64,000 nucleotides of DNA from Azospirillum sp. SYSU D00513 (lineage in GTDB: Bacteria; Pseudomonadota; Alphaproteobacteria; Azospirillales; Azospirillaceae), in assembly GCF_017356015.1 (NCBI RefSeq), contig NZ_JAFIQV010000007.1, positions 1-64,000 on the forward strand. The letters run 5' to 3'. Position numbers and translations under genes: made by a program. Each line of letters opens with the position of its first letter. Within the stretch, counting starts at the first letter, position 1. The notes below the pieces were generated by a model. The model was not told the DNA's origin. It searched no databases and was given only the letters and a program-made list of their open reading frames with translations. Of this stretch, positions 7,449 through 15,369 are shown in pieces.

Positions 7449-8798
7449 ATGACCACATCCCTTTCCAAGATCGGCTCGAAGGCTGGCCCCAAGGTCGGCA
7501 TCGTCAGCCTCGGCTGCCCTAAGGCGCTCGTGGATTCCGAGCGCATTCTCACCCGTCTGCGCGCGGAGGGGTACGAAATCTCGCCGTCCTACGACGGCGC
7601 GGACGTCGTGCTCGTCAACACCTGCGGCTTCCTTGACAGCGCGAAGAAGGAATCGCTGGACGCCATCGGCGAGGCGATCAAGGAAAACGGCAAGGTCATC
7701 GTCACCGGCTGCATGGGCCTGGAATCCGACGTGATCCGGCAGGCCCACCCCGACGTGCTGGCCGTCACCGGCCCGCACCAGTACGAGCAGGTGGTGAACG
7801 CGGTGCACGAGGCGGTCCCGCCCAAGCACGACCCCTTCATCGACCTCGTTCCGCCCGAAGGGCTGCGGCTGACGCCGCGCCATTACGCCTACTTGAAGAT
7901 TTCCGAAGGCTGCAACAACCGCTGCACCTTCTGCATCATCCCGAGCATCCGCGGCGACCTCGTCAGCCGTCCGGTGGTCTCGGTCCTGCGCGAGGCCGAG
8001 AAGCTGGCCGTCGCCGGGGTGAAGGAGCTGCTGGTCATCTCGCAGGACACCAGCGCCTACGGCGTCGACCGCAAATACGCGGAAGAGGACTGGTACGGCC
8101 GCAAGGTCCGCGCCCGCTTCTACGACCTCTGCAAGGAGCTGGCGAACCTCGACGTCTGGGTGCGGCTTCACTACGTCTACCCCTACCCGCATGTGGACGA
8201 GGTGATCCCGCTGATGGCGGAGGGGCGCATCCTCCCCTACCTCGACATCCCGTTCCAGCACGCCTCCCCCACCGTCCTGAAGGCCATGCGCCGCCCGGCA
8301 TCCCAGGAGAAGCAGCTCCAGCGCATCCAGAAATGGCGCGCGGAGTGCCCGCACCTGGCCCTGCGCTCGACCTTCATCACCGGCTTCCCCGGCGAGACGG
8401 AAGAAGAGTTCCAGTTCATGCTGGACTGGCTCAAGGAAGCCCAGCTCGACCGCGTCGGCTGCTTCAAGTACGAGCCGGTGCAGGGCGCCCCCGCGAACGA
8501 CCTGCCCGGCGCCGTGCCGGAAGAGGTCAAGCAGGAGCGCTGGGACCGCTTCATGGAGACGCAGAAGGCCATCAGCGCCGCGCGTCTCAAGGAGAAGGTC
8601 GGCTACACGCTGGGCGTCCTGATTGACGAGGTGGACGAGGACGGCGCCATCGGCCGCTCCTACGCCGACGCGCCGGAGATCGACGGCAACGTCTTCCTGA
8701 ACGGCGAGACGAACGTGAAGCCGGGCGACCTCGTGGACGTCACCATCGAGCACGCCGACGAGTACGACCTCTGGGGCTCCATCGAGCGCCAGGACTGA
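7449..8798 (+). CDS. rimO: Ribosomal protein S12 methylthiotransferase RimO
   Basis: This radical SAM methylthiotransferase adds a methylthio group to an aspartate of ribosomal protein S12. The N-terminal UPF0004 domain has the three cluster cysteines C23 ([11 protein letters not shown]), C59 (NTCGF) and C88 (TGCMG). The radical SAM motif is GCNNRCTFC (C155, C159, C162), and a TRAM domain occupies about residues 380-449. At 449 residues it has normal length for the family. Residues [11 protein letters not shown] are typical of RimO rather than MiaB. No Shine-Dalgarno sequence precedes the ATG. Confidence 0.95.
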   Translation: MTTSLSKIGSKAGPKVGIVSLGCPKALVDSERILTRLRAEGYEISPSYDGADVVLVNTCGFLDSAKKESLDAIGEAIKENGKVIVTGCMGLESDVIRQAHPDVLAVTGPHQYEQVVNAVHEAVPPKHDPFIDLVPPEGLRLTPRHYAYLKISEGCNNRCTFCIIPSIRGDLVSRPVVSVLREAEKLAVAGVKELLVISQDTSAYGVDRKYAEEDWYGRKVRARFYDLCKELANLDVWVRLHYVYPYPHVDEVIPLMAEGRILPYLDIPFQHASPTVLKAMRRPASQEKQLQRIQKWRAECPHLALRSTFITGFPGETEEEFQFMLDWLKEAQLDRVGCFKYEPVQGAPANDLPGAVPEEVKQERWDRFMETQKAISAARLKEKVGYTLGVLIDEVDEDGAIGRSYADAPEIDGNVFLNGETNVKPGDLVDVTIEHADEYDLWGSIERQD

Positions 8799-8820
8799 CC
8801 CTCCCGCCGAGAGCAGCGCC

Positions 8821-9162
8821 ATGCCCATGACGCCCGAAGACAGCCAGGTGATGGACGTGCTTCAGGGCGGGCGCTGCTTCTATTGCGGCCAGCCCATCGG
8901 GGCCAAGGCCACCTTCGACCACGTCATCCCGCAGGCCTACGGCGGTGCGGACGAGCCGTCGAACATCGTGCTGACGCACCGCCGCTGCAACCAGGACAAG
9001 TTGGACCGCCTCCCGAGCTGGGAAGAGCTGGAGCGCTTCATCGAGCAGCGCCGCCGCAGCCGGCTGGGCATCTGGCCGCCGATCCGGGCGCTTTATGATG
9101 CCGACCCGGACGAGGATGAATGGATCGTGGTCGCGCGCGCCATCGCGGATCTGCGCCGCTGA
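8821..9162 (+). CDS. HNH endonuclease-domain protein
   Basis: The 113-residue protein carries a compact HNH motif: a CFYCGQPI zinc-knuckle pair, FDHVIPQAYGG with the catalytic DH, SNIVLTHRRCN with the Asn and final His, and a second CN element. The C-terminal third is a basic helix and an acidic stretch (DADPDEDEW). It starts 22 bp after rimO on the same strand. The substrate is unknown; small solo HNH proteins of this type are common on chromosomes. Confidence 0.8.
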   Translation: MPMTPEDSQVMDVLQGGRCFYCGQPIGAKATFDHVIPQAYGGADEPSNIVLTHRRCNQDKLDRLPSWEELERFIEQRRRSRLGIWPPIRALYDADPDEDEWIVVARAIADLRR

Positions 9163-9218
9163 GGAGCAGGCGGGGGTTTGAGCGGTTGGTTGGTGGACAC
9201 CCCAACCAGGAGGCCGCC

Positions 9219-9371
9219 ATGAAGCAGCCGCACACCGAAGAAACCATCAAGCACACCGACGACCAGCAGAACACCGGCAATCACAAGAAGCCCGACGCCC
9301 CGGACGCCAAGGGTGCGGACCGCTTCGGCGGCACCCGCGCGGGTGCGGAAAACGTGGAGCCGAAGAAGTAG
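9219..9371 (+). CDS. Small hydrophilic protein, unknown function
   Basis: A strong AGGAGG at 9209-9214 precedes the ATG at 9219 and a 50-residue ORF. The product is highly hydrophilic and Lys/Asp/Asn/Gly-rich (for example HTDDQQNTGNHKKPDAPDAK), with no hydrophobic core, so it is probably disordered. The good ribosome binding site and the convergent end with the next gene support translation. I recognise no family. Confidence 0.55.
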   Translation: MKQPHTEETIKHTDDQQNTGNHKKPDAPDAKGADRFGGTRAGAENVEPKK

Positions 9372-9387
9372 CGCCGGAGCCGGCGCC

Positions 9388-9837
9388 TCAGCCGATCTTC
9401 TTGGCGGCGAAGGCCTTGGCGATGGCCATCATCGACTTCTCATGACCGGCCCCGCCGCCATCCCTCACCGCCGCCGTGCGCACGGGCGTGGGTGCTGCCC
9501 GGCCACCGGCGGTCCCGCCGGCCGTCCCGCCTGCCATTGGGGGCTCCTGCCCCATCTGGCTGAGGACGCGGGCGAGCGCGTCCTTGCTGAGCGCACCGCC
9601 CGCGCGTGGCGCCCCCTGCTGTGGGCGGGATGGCGATCCGCCTCCCCCGCCGGCGCGGCGGATGCCGCGCTCCACCGCCGCCGCCGCGATGGCCTTCAGG
9701 AAAGGCTGCGCGATGCCCAGCATGAGCTGCGGATCCTCGGCGGCCCAGGCCATCAGGATTTTTTGCGCGGCAGCCCGGCTGCCCTTGGAGGCGACCAGCG
9801 CCTCGCGCACCTTGTTGTCCACGTAGGAACCGCTCAT
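9388..9837 (-). CDS. Conserved-looking hypothetical protein, Gly/Ala-rich linker
   Basis: The 149-residue product begins MSGSYVDNKVREAL. It has an N-terminal helical domain (about 1-65, with KGSRAAAQKILMAWAAEDP), a Gly/Pro/Arg-rich linker with GGTAGGTAGG repeats, and a short C-terminal helix (SMMAIAKAFAAKKIG). An ATG ten residues upstream (9867) is possible but adds only Gly/Ala sequence. No catalytic motif is visible and I cannot name a family. Confidence 0.55.
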   Translation of the reverse strand: MSGSYVDNKVREALVASKGSRAAAQKILMAWAAEDPQLMLGIAQPFLKAIAAAAVERGIRRAGGGGGSPSRPQQGAPRAGGALSKDALARVLSQMGQEPPMAGGTAGGTAGGRAAPTPVRTAAVRDGGGAGHEKSMMAIAKAFAAKKIG

Positions 9838-9986
9838 GCCCGGCGCTCCCGCCCCTGATCGAACCATGCCACACCAGGGTCCATGCTTCGCCCTTTTGGG
9901 TTAAGAAAACGTTGCGGACCGGTGGCGCGCCGAAGGACGGTTCGGGGCTGGTTGCGGCCCTCGCGCAGTTGGGGAATAGTGGCGGC

Positions 9987-10649
9987 ATGCTGATCGAAAC
10001 CTTCGCCGACCTGACCTGCCCCTGGTGCTACATCGGCAAGCACCGGTTGGCGCGTGCCCTGGCGGAGCGCCCGCGCGTCAACCCGACGGTGCGCTGGCAG
10101 CCGTTTCAGCTGAACCCCGACATGCAGCGCCGGGGCATGGACCGCGGCGCCTATCTGGTCGCGAAGTTCGGCGGGGTGGAGCGCGCCCGGCAACTGCACC
10201 TGATGGCGGAGGAAACGGCGCAGCGCGACGGCATTCCGATGGCGCTCGACCTCATCCGCCGCATGCCCAACACGCTGGACGCGCACCGGCTGATCCGGAT
10301 CGCCGGACGCCGGGGCCTCGACAGCGCCATGGCCGATATCCTGTTCCACGCCTATTTCGCGCAGGGCCTGGACATCGGCGACCGCGACGTGCTGGTGGAG
10401 AAGGCCGGCGCGCTGGGGCTGGACGGCGAGGAGGTCCGCCGCCTGCTGGACAGCGACGCGGAAACCGCCTCGATCCAGGCGGCGGACGGGCTCGCCCGGC
10501 AGTTCGGCCTCCAGGCGGTGCCCTGCTACGTCTTCAACCGCCGCTACGCGCTCTCCGGCGCGCAGGAACCGGCCAGCTTCCTCCCCCTGCTCGACCTCGC
10601 GCTGGACGAACAGGAAGCGGCCAGCCCGGTGGCGGATTACGCCCCATGA
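9987..10649 (+). CDS. DsbA-family (FrnE/HCCA isomerase-like) oxidoreductase
   Basis: The 220-residue protein has a thioredoxin-fold active site CPWC at C11-C14 (FADLTCPWCY), followed by the helical insertion typical of DsbA/FrnE-like proteins and a C-terminal strand with QAVPCYVFNRRYALSGAQ. The cis-Pro (AVPCYVF) and the SGAQ loop match the FrnE group. There is no signal peptide, so it is cytoplasmic. I chose ATG 9987; upstream in-frame codons give a non-conserved extension. It overlaps arfB by 4 bp. Confidence 0.88.
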   Translation: MLIETFADLTCPWCYIGKHRLARALAERPRVNPTVRWQPFQLNPDMQRRGMDRGAYLVAKFGGVERARQLHLMAEETAQRDGIPMALDLIRRMPNTLDAHRLIRIAGRRGLDSAMADILFHAYFAQGLDIGDRDVLVEKAGALGLDGEEVRRLLDSDAETASIQAADGLARQFGLQAVPCYVFNRRYALSGAQEPASFLPLLDLALDEQEAASPVADYAP

Positions 10650-11065
10650 TCCGGGTCACGCCGCGCATATCGCTGGACGAAAGCGAGCTGGAGGAATCCT
10701 TCACCCGCGCCTCCGGCCCCGGCGGGCAGCACGTCAACAAGACGGAAACGGCGGTGCAACTGCGCTTCGACGTGGCCGCCTCGCCGAACATCCCGCCGGA
10801 CGTGAAAGCGCGCCTCGCCCGTCTGGCCGGCTCCCGCATGACCTCGGACGGCGTCCTGATCCTCGTCGGCGAAAGCTACCGCAGCCAGCTCCGCAACCGC
10901 GAGGACGTGCGGGAACGGCTGATCGACCTCATCCGCGACGCCTCGGTCCCGCCGAAACCGCGCCGCCCGACGAAGCCGACCTACGGGTCGCAACAGCGGC
11001 GGCTGGAGGGCAAGGCGAAGCGGTCTGAGGTCAAGCAGGGGCGCCGGGGTCCCTCACAGGATTAG
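10646..11065 (+). CDS. arfB: Alternative ribosome-rescue factor ArfB (peptidyl-tRNA hydrolase)
   Basis: The 139-residue product carries the class I release factor catalytic motif GPGGQHVNK (GGQ at 26-28) and a basic, disordered C-terminal tail (KPRRPTKPTYGS, KAKRSEVKQGRR) that in ArfB/YaeJ enters the mRNA channel of stalled ribosomes. It lacks the codon-recognition domains of RF1/RF2, as expected for the family at about 140 residues. Its ATG overlaps the stop of the DsbA-like gene, indicating coupled translation. Confidence 0.92.
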   Translation: MIRVTPRISLDESELEESFTRASGPGGQHVNKTETAVQLRFDVAASPNIPPDVKARLARLAGSRMTSDGVLILVGESYRSQLRNREDVRERLIDLIRDASVPPKPRRPTKPTYGSQQRRLEGKAKRSEVKQGRRGPSQD

Positions 11066-11094
11066 GGGCCTGCGTCGGAAAAAAAAACGGCGAA

Positions 11095-11439
11095 TCAGAG
11101 AGCCATCTTCAGCTCAATCGCATCGTAGTCGCTGCGCAGACCATCCCGGTCATCGATCAGACCGGCTTGGACCAGTGCAGCGACATCGGCATGGACGTTG
11201 GAATAATCCCGCCCAAGGGCCTTTGCCAAGCTGCGGATGCTTGCCTCTGGATTTCGATGGAGATGCCGAAGGATCTCAAACCGCTTTCCGGTCAGGGTTT
11301 TGGTCATGAGATCCCAGCTTTCGAAGCTGATGTGGGACTCCGAAACCGTTTTCCCGGCTTCATGACGCCGCAACGCGTCTTTCACACGGTCAATAGATTT
11401 CCCAAAATCGACGCCGACATGGATTTCCAGAGTCGTCAT
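11095..11439 (-). CDS. Winged-helix antitoxin-like regulator (TumA/HVO_A0114-type)
   Basis: The 114-residue protein has an N-terminal segment (VDFGKSIDRVKDALRRHEAG) and a winged-helix domain (GKRFEILRHLHRNPEASI, then SLAKALGRDYSNVHADVAAL). It resembles the MarR-like DNA-binding partners found with DUF6516/TumE toxins. It is the second gene of a pair, overlapping the upstream toxin-like gene by 4 bp (11436-11439). Base composition is clearly lower in GC than the surroundings, consistent with acquisition. Naming is from remembered family traits. Confidence 0.65.
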   Translation of the reverse strand: MTTLEIHVGVDFGKSIDRVKDALRRHEAGKTVSESHISFESWDLMTKTLTGKRFEILRHLHRNPEASIRSLAKALGRDYSNVHADVAALVQAGLIDDRDGLRSDYDAIELKMAL

Positions 11440-11774
11440 GTCTCCTCCTTCCGCAATGCCGCGACATCGGCTTGAAACTGGTCAAGCAAGTCGGACAAGC
11501 CGTTGTAAGTCACAGGAAGTTCCACTCCTCGCACATGCTTATGATCACCTTTTCCAGCCTCGTTGTCATACCCGACCAAGCGCTGACCATTGCGACCATA
11601 GAAGAGGCTATATTTGTATAAATGAGATGACGCTCGAACCGGCACCGGTACGGACCACACCCGAATCTGGATGATGCTGCCATCGTCCAGCAGGTCCTTC
11701 GTGCTGATCAGGAGCGTAGCCGTATTCTTCACAACCGAAATTTTGGCATTTAGGCCATATGGCGTCAAGGCCAT
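11436..11774 (-). CDS. TumE-like (DUF6516) putative toxin
   Basis: The 112-residue protein is a beta-rich small domain with the family-like motif YDNEAGKGDHKH, which in DUF6516/TumE proteins follows a LYKYSLFYG strand. It precedes the winged-helix gene with a 4-bp overlap, the toxin-first order seen in several such pairs. The lower-GC segment (about 11.1-11.8 kb) is only these two genes, inserted between arfB and a membrane protein gene. Toxic activity is untested. Confidence 0.65.
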   Translation of the reverse strand: MALTPYGLNAKISVVKNTATLLISTKDLLDDGSIIQIRVWSVPVPVRASSHLYKYSLFYGRNGQRLVGYDNEAGKGDHKHVRGVELPVTYNGLSDLLDQFQADVAALRKEET

Positions 11775-11795
11775 CGCTTTTCAGGGAGAGTAAGC

Positions 11796-11972
11796 TCAGA
11801 ACCGCCCGCGCAGCCGGCGGAAGAAGACCTTCGCGGCGACGAAGGCGGCCCCGGCCAGGACCGCCAGCATCAGGATGATCATGCCCAGCGCGCCGAACAC
11901 GCCCTGGAGCGTGTCCCAGAAGCCGAACTGGGCGATCAGAATGGCGAGAAGGATGATCAGCAGGATCGGCAT
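11796..11972 (-). CDS. Small two-TM membrane protein
   Basis: The 58-residue protein is almost entirely hydrophobic: two transmembrane helices (MPILLIILLAILIAQFGF and a second spanning MIILMLAVLAGAAFV), then a basic tail FFRRLRGRF placing the C-terminus in the cytoplasm. A GGAGGGG sequence precedes the ATG at 11972. It is divergent from the AI-2E-type permease gene. Function is unknown. Confidence 0.6.
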   Translation of the reverse strand: MPILLIILLAILIAQFGFWDTLQGVFGALGMIILMLAVLAGAAFVAAKVFFRRLRGRF

Positions 11973-12096
11973 GGCGGGTCCCCTCCGGTTTCGCTCGCGT
12001 CGCGCTGCATAACGCGATAAGGAGCCCGTAGGTGCCGCCGGAACCCCCAACTCCCGCCCGCGTTCAGCATGGGCACGCCCCGGGGAGGTTCCATCC

Positions 12097-14016
12097 ATGG
12101 CACAGGACACGGTGTCCAGATTACAGGCCCGCCCCATCAGGGTCCGCCCCGCGGCCCCGTCCGCCTCACCGCAGACGACGATCCTGATCGCCGCCCTCGT
12201 TCTGGTGACGCTCTATGTCGGCAGCGACCTGCTGGTGCCGCTGGCGCTGGCGGTGCTGCTCAGCTTCGTCCTGTCGCCCATCGTCAGCCGGCTGGAACGC
12301 TGGCGCCTCGGCCGGGCGCCATCGGTGGTCGCGGTGGTGGCGCTGGTCTTCGTGGTGATTGCCGGCTTCGGCACGGTGGTCGGCAGCCAGATCGCCGATC
12401 TCGCCAGCAACCTTCCCACATACGAGCGCAACATCCGCGCGAAGATCCGTTCGGTCCAGCAGGGGGCCACCGGCGCCACCAGCGACGGCGTTATCCATCA
12501 GATGACGGAGATGTTCCGCGATCTGCGCCAGGAACTGGAAACGCCGAACCCGCAGCCGAACATGCCGGCACCCGGCACCCCGATGGCGCCGCCGCCGGTG
12601 AGCGGCCCGGCGGAGCCGCCCGAACCCGAGCCGATGACCGTCCGCATCGAGGATCCGGCCGCGAAGCCGCTGGAGGTGCTGCGCGACGTGCTCGGCCCCG
12701 TGCTGGCGCCCATCGCGACCGCCGGCATGGTGCTGATCTTCACCATCTTCATCCTGTTCCAGCGGGAGGACCTGCGGGACCGGCTGATCCGGCTGGCCGG
12801 GTCCAACGACCTCAGCCGCACGACGGAGGCGATGAACGATGCCGCCGAGCGGGTCAGCCGCTACCTGCTGATGCAGGTGGTGGTCAACGTCACCTACGGC
12901 ATCCCCATCACGCTGGGGCTCTGGCTGATCGGGGTGCCGAACCCGATCCTCTGGGGGCTGCTGGCGACCGTGCTGCGCTTCATTCCCTTCGCCGGCCCGG
13001 CCATCGCGGCGACCTTCCCGATCCTGCTCTCCTTCGCGGTCGCCCCCGGCTGGTCGATGCCGATCCTGGCCATCGCCCTGTTCGTGGTGGTCGAGCTGTT
13101 CTCCAACAACGTCGCGGAGCCCTGGCTCTACGGGTCGGCCACGGGCCTGTCCTCCGTCGCGATCATCCTGGCCGCGGTGTTCTGGACGACGCTGTGGGGG
13201 CCGGTCGGGCTCCTGCTCGCCACACCGCTTACGGTCTGCCTCGTGGTGCTCGGCCGCCATGTGCCGCAGCTCCATTTCCTTGAGGTGATGCTGGGTGACC
13301 GCCCGGTCCTCCCCGACGAGGCCAAGGTGTACCAGCGCCTGCTCTCCAATGACCCCATCGAGGCCGCGGGCATCGTCGAGCACGCGGTCGAGGATGGCGC
13401 GGAGCTGCCGGCCCAGTTCGACGCCGTGCTCCTGTCGGCCCTGTCGCTCGCCGAACAGGACCGCAGCCGCGGCACCCTGACGCCGGAAAGCCGCAAGACC
13501 GTGGCCGACGGCATGCTGGCCGTGACGGCCGACTTGTCCGATCTGGGCCGCCCGGCCGAAGCTGGTCCGGAGGAGAAGCGCCCGCGCATCCTCTGCGTTG
13601 GCGCCCGCAACAACCTGGACGAGGCCGCCGCCGGGCTGCTGGGCGAATTGCTGCGCCGGAGCGGCGCCAGCCCCACGGTGCTGTCCTGCGAAACGGTGTC
13701 GCCGCGCCAGATCGGAAACCTGGAAACGGAGGGCGTCGCCGCCGTCGTGCTGTCCTACCTGAACCCCTCCGCCCTGCCTCACGCCCGCCGCATGGTCCGC
13801 CGGCTGCGCCTGCATTTCGGCCCGCGCACGCCCATCCTGCTGGGGCTTTGGAGCGCCGATCCGGCCGCCGACGCCCCGGCCCAGGCCACCGCCGAGACGG
13901 CCGCCGACCGCGTCGCCACCAACCTGTGCGGTGCCCTGGCCGAACTGCGTAGCCTGGGTATTCTCCCCGAGGAGCGGGCTTCGGACGATCAGGAAGAGGA
14001 AGCCAAGCGCGCCTGA
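12097..14016 (+). CDS. AI-2E family (PerM-like) permease with C-terminal extension
   Basis: This 639-residue protein has the AI-2E/PerM layout. Two N-terminal TM helices (residues about 30-70) are followed by another near 90, a long soluble segment with a Pro-rich insert (about 150-190), and a cluster of TM helices from about 210 to 385 with the family-like VELFSNNVAEPWLYG. Beyond the usual end near residue 400 there is about 240 residues of soluble sequence, including a Rossmann-like unit starting RILCVGARNNLDEAAAGL. The family exports small molecules or acts as a Na+/H+ antiporter; the substrate here is unknown. Confidence 0.85.
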   Translation: MAQDTVSRLQARPIRVRPAAPSASPQTTILIAALVLVTLYVGSDLLVPLALAVLLSFVLSPIVSRLERWRLGRAPSVVAVVALVFVVIAGFGTVVGSQIADLASNLPTYERNIRAKIRSVQQGATGATSDGVIHQMTEMFRDLRQELETPNPQPNMPAPGTPMAPPPVSGPAEPPEPEPMTVRIEDPAAKPLEVLRDVLGPVLAPIATAGMVLIFTIFILFQREDLRDRLIRLAGSNDLSRTTEAMNDAAERVSRYLLMQVVVNVTYGIPITLGLWLIGVPNPILWGLLATVLRFIPFAGPAIAATFPILLSFAVAPGWSMPILAIALFVVVELFSNNVAEPWLYGSATGLSSVAIILAAVFWTTLWGPVGLLLATPLTVCLVVLGRHVPQLHFLEVMLGDRPVLPDEAKVYQRLLSNDPIEAAGIVEHAVEDGAELPAQFDAVLLSALSLAEQDRSRGTLTPESRKTVADGMLAVTADLSDLGRPAEAGPEEKRPRILCVGARNNLDEAAAGLLGELLRRSGASPTVLSCETVSPRQIGNLETEGVAAVVLSYLNPSALPHARRMVRRLRLHFGPRTPILLGLWSADPAADAPAQATAETAADRVATNLCGALAELRSLGILPEERASDDQEEEAKRA

Positions 14017-14152
14017 CACTTGACGGAACTCGCGTAACAGGCGAAGGTTGCAAGGCCCAACAACTTGGCTTGAACGCGATGTCCGGCACCCTCCTCGCTG
14101 GCGCAATGGGCAAGGCCCCACGACGCAGCCGCATTGCCCGCAGGGCCGTGCC

Positions 14153-14491
14153 ATGAGCAAGTCCATTGAGGGCATCACCAACTGGATGCACATGTTCCGC
14201 TGGATCGTGAAGCTGATCCGTGACGAATACGGCGTGGACGAGGCCATCCTGACGCGCAACGCGATCCTGGAGACCGACGTCGGCCTTTCCATCGAACAGG
14301 TCGAGCAGGTGCTGGACTATGTCGCCGACAGCTTCAGCATCCGTTTTCCGCCCGGCACGCTGGACGAGCTGGTGAAACTGGAGGAGCTGTGCCTCCTGTC
14401 GAGCTGGATGAAGGGCTACTACAAGCGCCCGGAGTTCATCTCCGACGGTTTCGAGGCCAAGTGCCGGTCGATGAACGCGATCCCGGCGTGA
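14153..14491 (+). CDS. Acyl-carrier-protein-like small protein
   Basis: The 112-residue product contains an ACP-like four-helix pattern in its middle. The segment ETDVGLSIEQVEQVLDYV resembles the ACP DxGLDSLxxVE helix II start, but with one residue fewer, so only the Ser of GLS could carry phosphopantetheine. FSIRFPPGTLDELVKLEEL then matches the ACP helix III region. A Trp/Met-rich N-terminus and a C-terminal tail (SWMKGYYKRPEF) are extra. I chose ATG 14153; upstream sequence is not protein-like. Function is unknown. Confidence 0.45.
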   Translation: MSKSIEGITNWMHMFRWIVKLIRDEYGVDEAILTRNAILETDVGLSIEQVEQVLDYVADSFSIRFPPGTLDELVKLEELCLLSSWMKGYYKRPEFISDGFEAKCRSMNAIPA

Positions 14492-14513
14492 TGGCCGACC
14501 GGCCGCGCGCCGT

Positions 14514-15356
14514 CTAACCGGCCAGCCGCAAGGTCGCGGCCCCGAGCGCGATGACGACACCCGACGCCAGGCGCGCGGGGCCGACCCGTTCCTTGATCAC
14601 CAGGGCCGCCAGCGCCATCCCGAACAGGATGGACGTCTCGCGCAACGCCGCGACCGTCGCGATGGGGGCAAGGGTCATCGCCCAGAGCGCCAGGCCGTAT
14701 GAAGCGAGCGTGCAGAAACCACCGCCCAGTCCGACGCGCCAGCGCGAGGCGGCATGGCGGGAGAGGCTGCGCGGATGCCGCCACAAGGCCCAGGCGGCCA
14801 GCGCGAGGCCGGAGCACAGATTCAGCCACAGCACATAGGCCACCGGCGCGCCGGACAGGCGCACGCCCTTGCCGTCGATGACGGTGTAGCCGGCGATGAG
14901 CACCGCGTTCACGAGCGCGAAGCCCGTCGAGGCGGCAGGTGCCCCGCCACCCCGCCGGGCCAACGCCAGCGTCAGGACGCCCCCGCAGATCAGCAAAGTG
15001 CCTGCCCACCCGGCGGCGGACAGCGTTTCGCCCAGCAACCCGCCGCTCGCCACGGCGACGATCAGCGGCGCCGTTCCCCGCATCAGCGGATAGGCGTGAC
15101 TCATGTCGCCGGTGCGGTAGGCGGCGGCCAGGAGCAGGCAGTAGAAAACCTGAAGCGCCGCCGAGCATGCGAGATACGGAAGGCTGTCCGCCGCAGGAAT
15201 CGGCAGGAAGGGGATCGCGGCCGCGGAGATCAGGGCGGATCCGCCGGACACGAGCACCGTGTCGAACAGCTTGTTCCGTCCGGACTTGATGGCCGCGTTC
15301 CAGCTCGCGTGCAGCACCGCGCCCAGCAGCACGGCGATCAGGGCCTCGTAGGGCAA
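14514..15356 (-). CDS. EamA-family (DMT) transporter
   Basis: The 280-residue membrane protein has ten predicted TM helices in two EamA repeats. The second repeat starts near FALVNAVLIAGYTVIDGKG, and the protein ends GVVIALGAATLRLAG, typical of DMT exporters. No ATG lies near the expected N-terminus, so I place the start at TTG 15356 (LPYEALIAVLLG), which does not overlap the upstream gene; this start is uncertain. It lies 13 bp after the glycosyltransferase/FkbM gene on the same strand. The substrate is unknown. Confidence 0.8.
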   Translation of the reverse strand: MPYEALIAVLLGAVLHASWNAAIKSGRNKLFDTVLVSGGSALISAAAIPFLPIPAADSLPYLACSAALQVFYCLLLAAAYRTGDMSHAYPLMRGTAPLIVAVASGGLLGETLSAAGWAGTLLICGGVLTLALARRGGGAPAASTGFALVNAVLIAGYTVIDGKGVRLSGAPVAYVLWLNLCSGLALAAWALWRHPRSLSRHAASRWRVGLGGGFCTLASYGLALWAMTLAPIATVAALRETSILFGMALAALVIKERVGPARLASGVVIALGAATLRLAG

Positions 15357-15369
15357 CGAGCTTTCGCCG

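Noticed and set aside
12166..14292. 708-codon minus-strand frame opposite the AI-2E-type permease
   Set aside because: His/Arg/Gly-rich composition with no domain; a shadow of the clear plus-strand permease.
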